From CALCNS01 sp937897315 (GTDB lineage: Bacteria; Bacillota; JAAYKD01), in assembly GCA_036744005.1 (NCBI GenBank), contig DAINOJ010000006.1, forward strand, positions 55,429 to 119,428: 64,000 nucleotides of DNA, read 5' to 3'. The position numbers were made by a program, and so were the translations under genes. The notes under the pieces are model-generated. The model had not been told where the DNA came from, did not search any database, and worked only from the letters and a program-made list of their open reading frames with translations. This document shows, piece by piece, positions 24,326 through 32,356 of this stretch; position 1 is the first letter of the stretch, and each line of letters opens with the position of its first letter.

Positions 24326-26944
24326 ATGAAGAAGAGAACCGGTAACGAAATTCGTCAAGCGTATTTAGAATTTTTCCGTGAAAAAGGACATTTGGTTTTA
24401 CCGAGTGCCTCATTAGTACCGGAGAATGATCCAAGTCTTTTGCTTATCGGGGCAGGCATGGCTCCTTTTAAGCCATATTTTACGGGTGTAGCAACCCCTC
24501 CATCGGGTCGAGTGACCAATTCCCAAAAATGCATTCGAACTCCCGATATTGAACGAGTAGGAAAAACCGCTCGCCATGCTACTTGCTTTGAGATGCTGGG
24601 CAATTTTTCGTTTGGCGACTATTTCAAGCGTGAGGCGATTCTCTGGGCATGGGAGTTTCTTACCGATCGCATGGAAATGGATCCCCAACGACTCTATGTC
24701 ACTGTACATAAAGAGGATCAGGAAGCCTACGATATTTGGCATAAAGAAGTTGGTGTTTCTGAGGAACATATTATTTTGGGTGATGAGGATAATTTTTGGG
24801 AAATTGGAACAGGACCATGTGGCCCCTGTTCAGAGATTTTCTATGACCAAGGAGAAGCGTTTAAGTGCGATAGTCCGAACTGCGTTATGGGATGCAATTG
24901 TGATCGATATTTGGAGATTTGGAACCTAGTCTTTACCCAATACGATAAAGACGAAGCTGGGCAGTACCATCCGCTGGAACGGAAGTGTATTGATACCGGC
25001 TTAGGGCTAGATCGTATCGCCACGGTTATTCAAGGTGCACCATCCATTTTTGAAATGGATTTAAATCTCCCTATGCTCAATCGTCTGATTGAAATGTCCG
25101 GGGTAGCCTATGATGGTAAGTCATCAGAAAGTTTAGCGTTACGAGTGATATTGGATCATGTACGAGGTGTGACTTTTTTGATTGGCGACGGTGTTTTACC
25201 CGGAAATGAGGGCAGAGGGTATGTATTGCGACGCCTTTTAAGACGAGCCGTACGCTTCGGTCGTTTAGTTGGAATGAAAGAACCCTTTGTTGCAGAAATT
25301 GCTGCGAAAGTGATAGATTCATTTAAAGTGGGCTATCCAGACTTAGAAGAAAAAAGGGAATTCATCCTGCAGGTCTTTCAGTTAGAGGAGAAGCGTTTTA
25401 ACGAAACGTTAGAGTCTGGCCTAAGTTTGGTTCAACAATATATGGAAGAAATGAAAGCCAAGCAAGAAACCGAATTAAAGGGTGAAATTGCCTTTCGCTT
25501 ACATGACACATTTGGTTTTCCTTTGGAGTTAACCCAAGAAATTCTAGAAGAAAAAGGGTATTCAGTCGATATTCAAGGGTTCAAGGATGAAATGAATCGG
25601 CAAAGGCAACGGGCCAGATCGGCTCGACAGGATGTCGATGCGATGGGAGCGAATCGTGCCGATATGTCTGGAGTGATGACGACCTTTACCGGCTATGATT
25701 CCTGTAAAGAGACCACCACGATTCAAGCGCTGTATCAGAACGCTAAATCAATGGAAGAAGTAGCTGCCGGTGAAGAGGTGCAAATTGTTTTGAGCATCAA
25801 CCCTTTCTATGGAGAGAGTGGGGGACAAATTGGTGACACCGGATATTTGCGAAAGGGAGACACCCTCAACCCAGTCCTGCAAACGACCAAAGAATCACAA
25901 ACCAATGTGTTATTAGTCGAAGCAAAGACCACATTGCGAGTTGATGATGCTGTCACAGCTGTGGTCGATATCGAGAGAAGAAAGCATATAACCAGGCATC
26001 ATTCGGCAACTCATTTATTACATAAAGCGCTTAGGCGAATCATAGGTGATCATATCCATCAAGCAGGTTCGTGGGTGGGCCCCGATCGCTTACGATTTGA
26101 TTTTAGTCACTTCAGCGCTTTGGAAGCGCAACAATTGATTCAAGTGGAGAAATTGGTCAATCAATGGATTCTAGAAGATGTAGCAGTGAATAAAGAAGAA
26201 CTCAGTTTGGAGGAAGCTCGGGCGAAAGGGGCGACAGCTTTATTCGGAGAAAAATATGGAGACCGGGTTCGAGTGATTGAGATGGGAGAATCCATGGAAT
26301 TGTGTGGCGGAACCCACGTGAATCGCACGGGTGAAATCGGATTGTTCCGTATTGTATCTGAGGCGGGCATTGGTTCTGGGTTAAGGAGAATTGAAGCAGT
26401 AACCGGTTGGAAATCTTATGAATATGCAAAAGAGAAGGAAAGTATTCTAGAGGATGTATCCATGCTTGTCAAAAGCAAAGAAGAGGAACTACCTGGGAAA
26501 ATCACTTCTATGCTACAACAAATCCGGGATTTGGAACGAAAACTGGAAGCCTTACAGGCTCAGAATACGGTTGGTAAAATGGAAAGCCTTTTGCTAAAGA
26601 AAGTCAAAATCAGCGGGGTGGATGCGGTTATTGCACAAGTTTCTGCTGAGAAAGCCGATGACTTGAGACAAATGGCCGATATATTAAGAGATAAAATGGG
26701 TAGCGGCATTGTGGTTTTGGCTGCTGAGATGGAAGGGAAAGCCAGTGTTCTAGTGGCCGCAACCAAAGATTTAGCAAATACCTTCCATGCCGGTCAGTTG
26801 ATTCGTGAAGCAGCCAAATTGGTAGGTGGAGGTGGCGGAGGAAGGCCGGATTTAGCTCAAGCAGGAGGTAAAAACCCCGAGAAAATTGCTCAGGCGTTGG
26901 AGCAAATACCATCACTAATTGAAGCACAGCTTCAAATCCGATAA
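24326..26944 (+). CDS. alaS: Alanyl-tRNA synthetase
   Basis: 872 residues in the standard order: class II catalytic core from the N-terminus (EIRQAYLEFFREKGH), helical tRNA-recognition region, editing domain with the zinc motif HHSATHLLHKALR and the partner CGGTH, and a C-terminal DHHA1/C-Ala domain ending with the Gly-rich GGGGGGRPDLAQAGG. Length is normal. Start ATG 24326 follows TAGGAGGG directly after the T-box terminator. A separate AlaX editing protein at 44.1-45.3 kb provides further clearance of mischarged tRNA-Ala. Confidence 0.97.
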   Translation: MKKRTGNEIRQAYLEFFREKGHLVLPSASLVPENDPSLLLIGAGMAPFKPYFTGVATPPSGRVTNSQKCIRTPDIERVGKTARHATCFEMLGNFSFGDYFKREAILWAWEFLTDRMEMDPQRLYVTVHKEDQEAYDIWHKEVGVSEEHIILGDEDNFWEIGTGPCGPCSEIFYDQGEAFKCDSPNCVMGCNCDRYLEIWNLVFTQYDKDEAGQYHPLERKCIDTGLGLDRIATVIQGAPSIFEMDLNLPMLNRLIEMSGVAYDGKSSESLALRVILDHVRGVTFLIGDGVLPGNEGRGYVLRRLLRRAVRFGRLVGMKEPFVAEIAAKVIDSFKVGYPDLEEKREFILQVFQLEEKRFNETLESGLSLVQQYMEEMKAKQETELKGEIAFRLHDTFGFPLELTQEILEEKGYSVDIQGFKDEMNRQRQRARSARQDVDAMGANRADMSGVMTTFTGYDSCKETTTIQALYQNAKSMEEVAAGEEVQIVLSINPFYGESGGQIGDTGYLRKGDTLNPVLQTTKESQTNVLLVEAKTTLRVDDAVTAVVDIERRKHITRHHSATHLLHKALRRIIGDHIHQAGSWVGPDRLRFDFSHFSALEAQQLIQVEKLVNQWILEDVAVNKEELSLEEARAKGATALFGEKYGDRVRVIEMGESMELCGGTHVNRTGEIGLFRIVSEAGIGSGLRRIEAVTGWKSYEYAKEKESILEDVSMLVKSKEEELPGKITSMLQQIRDLERKLEALQAQNTVGKMESLLLKKVKISGVDAVIAQVSAEKADDLRQMADILRDKMGSGIVVLAAEMEGKASVLVAATKDLANTFHAGQLIREAAKLVGGGGGGRPDLAQAGGKNPEKIAQALEQIPSLIEAQLQIR

Positions 26945-26963
26945 GTTGAGAAAGGGTGCTACT

Positions 26964-27455
26964 ATGTCGTTGCACATCGTGCTATATCAACCTGAAATCC
27001 CACCGAATACCGGAAACATATCCAGACTTTGTGCAGCTACGGATTGTACGCTTCATCTGGTTAAGCCGTTGGGTTTTTCTTTGGAGGATAAACACTTGAA
27101 GCGAGCCGGCTTAGATTATTGGCAATATTTAAAGTTGGAAATCCACGATTCGTGGCAATCTTTTATGGATTTGTATGGAAACCGAAATCTCTACTTTGCA
27201 ACAACCAAAGCAAATCAATCTTATCATCAACTGGAGTATCAAGAAGGCGACTTCTTTGTTTTTGGACCGGAAACAAGAGGGCTACCGGTCGAGATATTAA
27301 GTCGGTCCCCGAATCATAACATACGAATTCCAATCCTGCACGAAACCAGATCTCTAAATCTCTCGAGCGCCGTGGCCATCATTGTGTATGAAGCGTTGAG
27401 ACAAACCGGGTATCCAGCATTGACATGGGCTAATAGTATCCCAAAAGGAGAATGA
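26964..27455 (+). CDS. trmL: tRNA (cytidine(34)-2'-O)-methyltransferase TrmL
   Basis: 163 residues of the SPOUT class. The N-terminus LHIVLYQPEIPPNTGNISRLC and the C-terminal knot region IRIPILHETRSLNLSSAVAI are diagnostic for TrmL (YibK/CspR), which 2'-O-methylates the wobble base of tRNA-Leu isoacceptors. The ATG at 26964 follows GAAAGGGTG; the frame opens earlier inside alaS. The stop TGA at 27453-27455 overlaps the first ATGs of the trpS leader, so trmL and trpS are probably co-transcribed from the alaS promoter. Confidence 0.93.
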   Translation: MSLHIVLYQPEIPPNTGNISRLCAATDCTLHLVKPLGFSLEDKHLKRAGLDYWQYLKLEIHDSWQSFMDLYGNRNLYFATTKANQSYHQLEYQEGDFFVFGPETRGLPVEILSRSPNHNIRIPILHETRSLNLSSAVAIIVYEALRQTGYPALTWANSIPKGE

Positions 27456-27457
27456 TG

Positions 27458-28453
27458 ATGAAACCTCGCAAAAGAATTCTGACCGGAGATCGTCCCACCG
27501 GGAAATTGCATTTGGGGCATTATGTCGGCTCTTTAGCCAATCGTGTGGCATTACAAGAGGACTACGATACCTTCTTAATTGTTGCAGATGTGCAAGCATT
27601 AACGACCAATTGGGAGCACCCGGAAAAGCTGGCTGAATCGGTACGGCAAGTGACAGAAGATTACATGGCGATTGGGATGGATCCCAATCAAACCACCGTT
27701 TTTGTGCAATCTATGGTGCCACAGATTGCTGAATTGACCGTATTTTACTCCAATTTCGTCTCCGTCAACGTGCTCAGGCACAATCCAACCATAAAGACCG
27801 AAGCGGAGCAACATGGATATACCGATATGAGTTATGGATTCTTGGGATACCCGGTATCTCAAGCAGCAGATATTACTTTCTGTAAAGCGGATTTGGTACC
27901 GGTTGGGCAAGATCAAGTTCCACATATTGAATTCACACGCAAAGTGGCCAGAAGATTTAATGAACTGTATCAACCGGTGCTTGTCGTTCCTGAAGCCTTA
28001 GTTGGGAAAGTTGGACGATTGGTTGGGCTTGATGGGAAAGCAAAGATGTCTAAAAGCTTGGACAATGCGATTTTTCTATCGGACAGTTCAAAAGAAGTAG
28101 AAAACCGCATTCGCACTGCGGTCACAGACCCAGCTAGAATACGTGCCACAGATCCCGGACATCCTGAAGTGTGCACGGTCTTCGAATATCATAAAGTTTT
28201 CAATTCAGAAGAAGCAAACGATATTGAATTGCGTTGTCGTGCGGGAAGCATTGGCTGTGTAGCTTGCAAGAAAAGGTTAAGTCAGAAAATTAACGAATTA
28301 TTGGAACCCATGCGAGAGAGAAGAGTCGCATATCAACAGAACCCTAACCTCATTGATGAGATTCTACTTGCTGGTACCGAAAGAGCTTGTGAGGTGGCGC
28401 GTCAAACCATGTCCGAAGTTCGGGATGCCATGAAAATCAACTATTTTAAATAA
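27458..28453 (+). CDS. trpS: Tryptophanyl-tRNA synthetase with a probable [4Fe-4S] cysteine set
   Basis: 331 residues, class I. The HIGH-type motif is TGKLHLGHYVG and the KMSKS loop is KAKMSKSLDN. Three ATG codons follow each other at 27452, 27455 and 27458; the third has the best distance from AAAAGGAG. Near the C-terminus, Cys239, Cys260, Cys267 and Cys270 have the spacing C-x20-C-x6-C-x2-C, very like the C-x22-C-x6-C-x2-C set that holds a [4Fe-4S] cluster in Thermotoga maritima TrpRS. The cluster is inferred. There is no own T-box. Confidence 0.95.
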   Translation: MKPRKRILTGDRPTGKLHLGHYVGSLANRVALQEDYDTFLIVADVQALTTNWEHPEKLAESVRQVTEDYMAIGMDPNQTTVFVQSMVPQIAELTVFYSNFVSVNVLRHNPTIKTEAEQHGYTDMSYGFLGYPVSQAADITFCKADLVPVGQDQVPHIEFTRKVARRFNELYQPVLVVPEALVGKVGRLVGLDGKAKMSKSLDNAIFLSDSSKEVENRIRTAVTDPARIRATDPGHPEVCTVFEYHKVFNSEEANDIELRCRAGSIGCVACKKRLSQKINELLEPMRERRVAYQQNPNLIDEILLAGTERACEVARQTMSEVRDAMKINYFK

Positions 28454-28468
28454 AGGGGGATGAACCGA

Positions 28469-29869
28469 TTGAGTACTAAGAATATGGAAAAATTGGTCAC
28501 TCTGTGCAAGACCAGAGGATATGTTTATCCGGGCTCCGACATTTATGGTGGCTTAGCGAATACATGGGACTATGGACCACTTGGTGTGGAATTAAAGAAC
28601 AATATTAAAAAAGTTTGGTGGAGAAAATTCGTCACGGAAACTCCTGCCAATGTCGGCATGGATGCTGGCATTCTTATGAACCCGGAAACTTGGGTGGCAT
28701 CTGGACATGTTGGAGGGTTTTCAGACCCGCTCATGGATTGCCGTCAGTGCAAAAGCAGATACCGAGCAGACAAACTCATTGAAGAACATGCGAACCGCAA
28801 AGGGTTGGATTTTAGTGCGGATGGATGGTCCAACGAGCAAATGAAGCAATATATCGAGGGTGAAAACATTCGTTGCCCCCAATGCGGCGCGTTGGATTAT
28901 ACGGAGATTCGTCAATTTAATCTCATGTTCAAAACACATCAAGGTGTCACAGAGGACAGCAGTGCATTGGTGTATCTGAGACCGGAAACAGCACAAGGTA
29001 TTTTTGTCAATTTTAAAAATGTTTTGGTCTCTACACGTCGCAGACCTCCCTTTGGTATTGGCCAAATCGGAAAATCTTTCCGAAACGAAATCACACCTGG
29101 TAATTTCATCTTCCGAACCCGTGAATTTGAACAGATGGAATTGGAGTTCTTCTGTAAACCTGGACAAGATGTAGATGGCGAAGACATGAAATGGTTCTTT
29201 TATTGGAGAAATTTCGTTCATCAATTTTTGCTTTCATTGGGTGTTAAAGACGAGAATCTCCGCTTACGTGATCACGACCCCGAAGAATTGTCACATTATG
29301 CGAAAGCAACTACAGACGTAGAATATGAGTTTCCTTTCGGTTGGGGAGAACTTTGGGGGATTGCGCATCGCACGGATTATGATTTACGAGTTCACCAGGA
29401 GCATTCAGGGCGCGATCTTCAAGTGTTAGATCCCGAAACGAACGAGAAGTATTTGCCATATTGTATTGAGCCTTCCGTTAGTGTGGAAAGATTGGCTCTC
29501 ATGTTTTTACTGGATGCGTATGAAGAGGAAACCTTGGCAGAAGGGGATACTAGAGTCGTTTTACGTCTTCACCCGGCATTGGCACCGATTAAAGCAGCGA
29601 TATTACCTCTTTCCAAGAAGCTTGGGGATCAGGCAGAAGCAATATTCAAACAATTGCAGAAAAAATGTCAGGTGGAGTATGATGATGCTGGTAGTATAGG
29701 TAAGCGATATCGACGTTGGGATGAAGCAGGAACCCCTTTCTGTATCACCGTTGATTTTCAAACTCAAGAAGATGAGTGCGTAACGGTTCGAATGAGAGAT
29801 TCGATGGAACAAATTCGAATTCCCATAGCACAATTGTCGGCGTGGCTAGAAGAAAAAATATCATTTTAG
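28469..29869 (+). CDS. glyS: Glycyl-tRNA synthetase, dimeric (eukaryote-like) type
   Basis: About 466 residues of the single-chain alpha2 GlyRS, not the alpha2beta2 type. Class II motifs include the N-terminal VYPGSDIYGGLANTWDYGP, the motif 2 region FRNEITPGNFIFRTREFEQ and motif 3 PSVSVERLALMFL, with the anticodon-binding domain at the C-terminus. Two CxxC pairs (CRQC, CPQC) form a probable zinc site. TTG 28469 lies 9 bases after AAAGGGGG and is preferred; ATG 28460 is too close and ATG 28484 is also possible. In this organism it competes with glycine reductase for glycine. Confidence 0.94.
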   Translation: MSTKNMEKLVTLCKTRGYVYPGSDIYGGLANTWDYGPLGVELKNNIKKVWWRKFVTETPANVGMDAGILMNPETWVASGHVGGFSDPLMDCRQCKSRYRADKLIEEHANRKGLDFSADGWSNEQMKQYIEGENIRCPQCGALDYTEIRQFNLMFKTHQGVTEDSSALVYLRPETAQGIFVNFKNVLVSTRRRPPFGIGQIGKSFRNEITPGNFIFRTREFEQMELEFFCKPGQDVDGEDMKWFFYWRNFVHQFLLSLGVKDENLRLRDHDPEELSHYAKATTDVEYEFPFGWGELWGIAHRTDYDLRVHQEHSGRDLQVLDPETNEKYLPYCIEPSVSVERLALMFLLDAYEEETLAEGDTRVVLRLHPALAPIKAAILPLSKKLGDQAEAIFKQLQKKCQVEYDDAGSIGKRYRRWDEAGTPFCITVDFQTQEDECVTVRMRDSMEQIRIPIAQLSAWLEEKISF

Positions 29870-29881
29870 TCCAGCTGGAAC

Positions 29882-29910
29882 TTGACAAGAGTTTGATTCT
29901 TTGTTATAAT
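29882..29910 (+). promoter_or_regulatory. Consensus promoter of the infC-rpmI-rplT operon
   Basis: Perfect TTGACA (29882-29887), 17 bp spacer, perfect TATAAT (29905-29910). Confidence 0.92.
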
Positions 29911-29916
29911 CCTAAA

Positions 29917-30030
29917 GTATCAAGAAGAGGCCATCCGCTTCTCACCCGACAGTGAACTAGTTCGGGTTCATATGGAATTCTCATCAGTTTGAGGAGATTT
30001 TCTGCGCGGGTGATTTCACCCGCGCTTTTT
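29917..30030 (+). promoter_or_regulatory. infC operon leader with attenuator terminator
   Basis: A leader of about 150 nt ends in a perfect stem, GCGCGGGTG (30004-30012) with CACCCGCGC (30017-30025), followed by TTTTT at 30026-30030, upstream of infC. In Bacillota such leaders sense free ribosomal protein L20 or L20-like signals. An upstream segment CCCGACAGTGAACTAGTTCGGG forms another hairpin that may be part of an alternative fold. Confidence 0.75.
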
Positions 30031-30064
30031 CTATGGATGGTAGTATGAACTGGAGGTGTAAAGT

Positions 30065-30574
30065 ATCAATAGTAAGGGACATCAAATTAATGAAGAAATT
30101 CGAAACCGCGAAATCCGTGTCATTGATGAAAATGGTGAGCAATTGGGAATTCTCAATGCAAGAGATGCATTAAGAATCGCTCAAGAGCGAGGTTTGGATT
30201 TGGTCAAAGTTGCTCCTCAGGCGAACCCACCCGTATGCCGTATTATGGATTATGGGAAGTTCCGTTATGAGCAAAGCAAACAGGATCGGGAAGCTCGCAA
30301 AAAACAGAAGGTCATCAATATCAAGGAAGTCCGTGTGACACCCACTATAGAAGATCACGACTTGAATACCAAGATCAAAGCGTCAATTCGTTTTCTTCAA
30401 GATGGTGATAAAGTGAAGGCAACAGTACGTTTCCGCGGTAGAGAAATCGCCCATGCCAATTTAGGAAAAGATGCATTAGACAAATTAGCGGCAGGAGTCT
30501 CCGAATTTGGCGTGATTGAAAAACCGGCAAAAATCGAAGGTCGAAACATGATCATGATTCTTGCTCCAAAATAA
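30065..30574 (+). CDS. infC: Translation initiation factor IF-3 with an AUC start codon
   Basis: 169 residues. The frame carries the whole conserved N-terminus (KGHQINEEIRNREIRVIDENG) but no ATG, GTG or TTG lies before it. The codon at 30065-30067 is ATC, placed 8 bases after GGAGGTG (30053-30059), and is taken as the start. Non-canonical starts (AUU, AUC, AUA) are the rule for infC because IF-3 itself rejects them, giving autoregulation. The N- and C-terminal domains are joined by the Lys-rich linker YEQSKQDREARKKQK. A start at 30143 would cut off a third of the N-domain. Confidence 0.95.
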   Translation: MNSKGHQINEEIRNREIRVIDENGEQLGILNARDALRIAQERGLDLVKVAPQANPPVCRIMDYGKFRYEQSKQDREARKKQKVINIKEVRVTPTIEDHDLNTKIKASIRFLQDGDKVKATVRFRGREIAHANLGKDALDKLAAGVSEFGVIEKPAKIEGRNMIMILAPK

Positions 30575-30604
30575 TGCTTCAAGATTAGGAAGGAGTTCAT
30601 TAAC

Positions 30605-30802
30605 ATGCCTAAAATGAAAACCCATAGAGGTGCAGCTAAGCGCCTTGGTAAAACCGGTACTGGTTTAGTATCACGTAAACACGCTTATCATCGCCATAAA
30701 GCGTTATGCAAAAGCGCAAAAAGAAAACGTCAATTGCGCGGTACAACTTTGGTTTCCGCTTCAGAACAACGCCGTATTGGCCGATTAATCCCTTATCTCT
30801 AA
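30605..30802 (+). CDS. rpmI: 50S ribosomal protein L35
   Basis: 65 residues, very basic, beginning MPKMKTHRGAAKRLGKTGTG, the L35 signature, with the typical YHRHKALCKSAKRKRQLRG middle. It follows infC by 30 bp with AAGGAG upstream, in the universal infC-rpmI-rplT order. Expression should follow the leader at 29917-30030. Confidence 0.97.
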   Translation: MPKMKTHRGAAKRLGKTGTGLVSRKHAYHRHKALCKSAKRKRQLRGTTLVSASEQRRIGRLIPYL

Positions 30803-30831
30803 GATAAGCGCGTCACAAGGAGGATACTACA

Positions 30832-31188
30832 ATGAGAATAAAAGGCGGAATGGTTTCCCGCAGAAAACACAATAAAATCCTGAAATTAGCTCGCGGTTTT
30901 AAAGGTGCTAAGAGCAAACAGTTTAGAGTAGCCAATCAAGCGGTAATGAAAGCCGGGTATTATGCTCGTCGCGACCGCCGCAACCGCAAACGCGATTTCC
31001 GCAAATTATGGATTGCACGTATTAACGCTGCATCCCGCATGAATGGTTTATCGTACAGCCGCTTTATCGCTGGTTTAAAGAAGGCCAATGTGGAAGTCAA
31101 CCGTAAAATGTTAGCCGATTTGGCGATCAGTGATATGAACGGATTTGTTCAATTCGTAGAAGTTGCGAAAGCACAATTAAATCAATAA
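30832..31188 (+). CDS. rplT: 50S ribosomal protein L20
   Basis: 118 residues. The basic N-terminal extension (KGGMVSRRKHNKILKLARGF) and the globular C-terminus (MNGLSYSRFIAGLKKANVEV) match L20, an early-binding assembly protein. In Bacillus L20 represses its own operon by acting on the infC leader, and an attenuator hairpin is present here. It is last in the operon and ends at the terminator at 31209-31246. Confidence 0.97.
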   Translation: MRIKGGMVSRRKHNKILKLARGFKGAKSKQFRVANQAVMKAGYYARRDRRNRKRDFRKLWIARINAASRMNGLSYSRFIAGLKKANVEVNRKMLADLAISDMNGFVQFVEVAKAQLNQ

Positions 31189-31208
31189 TTGAATCCACAG
31201 ATTCAAAG

Positions 31209-31246
31209 ACCGCGACATCCTCAACTGGGAACATCGCGGTTTTTTC
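31209..31246 (+). terminator. Terminator of the infC operon
   Basis: ACCGCGA (31209-31215) pairs with TCGCGGT (31234-31240), followed by TTTTTT. Inner bases add a few more pairs. Confidence 0.85.
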
Positions 31247-31263
31247 TTTGACAGGAGAGAAGT

Positions 31264-32052
31264 ATGTCAGCCATAACCTCCATGCAAAATAAAACAATCC
31301 AAGAAATTCGCCTGCTCCAACAGAGAAAAGAGCGCAGAGCTCAAGGCAACTTTATTGTTGAAGGAATTCGCAATCTCGAAATGGCGCTGACCGCTCAGAC
31401 TTCCTTGCTCATTCTATGTTATACCCCTAAAGCACTTGCGGATGTGAGGATGAAGGGCTTTATTGACAAAATGAGGGAGAGTGCTTGTAAACTCTTTGAA
31501 GTTTCGGAAGCAATCATGGAAAAAATTAGTCAAATCGAGACCAGTCAAGGTCTATTGGGTGTCTGTGCTATGAAATCAACACCAATCAATGAGTTAAAGT
31601 CCGATATGCGTGTGGTAATACTGGATCGGCTGCAAGATCCGGGAAATATAGGTACTGTAATCAGAAGTGCAGTCGCATTTGGGTTTGATGCGGTAGCATT
31701 TTTGCCCGGTAATGGAGATCCTTGGAATGATAAAGTCGTTCGGGCAAGTGCCGGAACGCTTTTTCATATGAAGTTAATAGAAGCACAGTCTACAGAAGAC
31801 ATTCTATTCCATCTTCGTAGGATACAACTACCTATTGTTGTTACGGCATTAGATCAAGCGGAAGAATTAGCAGATCAACCTTGGTTAAAGCAACCACTGG
31901 CATTGGTCGTAGGTAATGAGGGTATGGGAGTTTCCGATATTTGGCTACAAGAAGCTGATCGAAAAGTGAAAATTCCTATGATGGGTCCGGCAGAGTCTTT
32001 AAATGTAGGAGTTGCAACGGGGATCCTGTTATATTCCATGCAGAAAAAATGA
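31264..32052 (+). CDS. TrmH/SpoU family rRNA 2'-O-methyltransferase
   Basis: 262 residues. An N-terminal substrate-binding domain (NKTIQEIRLLQQRKERRAQG, NFIVEGIRNLEMAL) is followed by the SPOUT catalytic domain with motif 1 LDRLQDPGNIGTVIRSA, motif 2 LVVGNEGMGVSD and motif 3 IPMMGPAESLNVGVATGILLY. Relatives methylate ribose in 23S rRNA (RlmB-like) but the exact site is unknown. It sits between rplT and the pheST leader, a common Clostridia order. Start ATG 31264 follows AGGAGAGAAGT. Confidence 0.92.
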   Translation: MSAITSMQNKTIQEIRLLQQRKERRAQGNFIVEGIRNLEMALTAQTSLLILCYTPKALADVRMKGFIDKMRESACKLFEVSEAIMEKISQIETSQGLLGVCAMKSTPINELKSDMRVVILDRLQDPGNIGTVIRSAVAFGFDAVAFLPGNGDPWNDKVVRASAGTLFHMKLIEAQSTEDILFHLRRIQLPIVVTALDQAEELADQPWLKQPLALVVGNEGMGVSDIWLQEADRKVKIPMMGPAESLNVGVATGILLYSMQKK

Positions 32053-32054
32053 AC

Positions 32055-32083
32055 TTGCATCCTCAAAAAAACTATGTTATAGT
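32055..32083 (+). promoter_or_regulatory. Promoter of the pheST T-box leader
   Basis: TTGCAT (32055-32060), 17 bp spacer, TATAGT (32078-32083), overlapping no gene. Confidence 0.75.
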
Positions 32084-32089
32084 TTCTAA

Positions 32090-32331
32090 TATAAGCAATG
32101 ACTCGGAAGAGTACCACGATGAAAGTTCCATACAGGGAAGCATGGCCATGGACTGAGAGCTATGTTGGAAAGGCATGTTGGGAAGTTCACCCGAAGAGCT
32201 GCAAGCTGAGCCATGATTGGGGTAGGCATTGCCGGTGGTACCGTTATCGCTAAATGAGACGATTCTCAAGGAGAGTCATATCAAGGGTGGTACCGCGAGA
32301 CTTCGCCCCTTAGGGGAGAGGTCTCTTTTTT
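32090..32331 (+). promoter_or_regulatory. T-box riboswitch controlling pheST (specifier probably TTC, Phe)
   Basis: A typical T-box start GGAAGAGTA lies at 32106-32114, the stem III region has the conserved ACCGTTATCGCTAAATGAGA (from 32240), the T-box AGGGTGGTACCGCG is at 32284-32297, and a terminator stem spans 32297-32325 (GAGAC...GTCTC with CCCC/GGGG inside) followed by six Ts. TTC at 32186-32188, in GGAAGTTCACCC, has the context expected for the specifier and codes for Phe, matching the genes downstream. The specifier assignment is by eye. Confidence 0.88.
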
Positions 32332-32356
32332 ATATTCAAAACGAGGAGGAAACGAG

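Noticed and set aside
28451..28462. ATG 28460 as the glyS start
   Set aside because: It directly abuts the ribosome binding site with no spacing; TTG 28469 in the same frame is better placed.
32234..32246. A second, independent T-box riboswitch
   Set aside because: The motif falls in the stem II/III region of the single pheST leader, and there is only one specifier region and one terminator.
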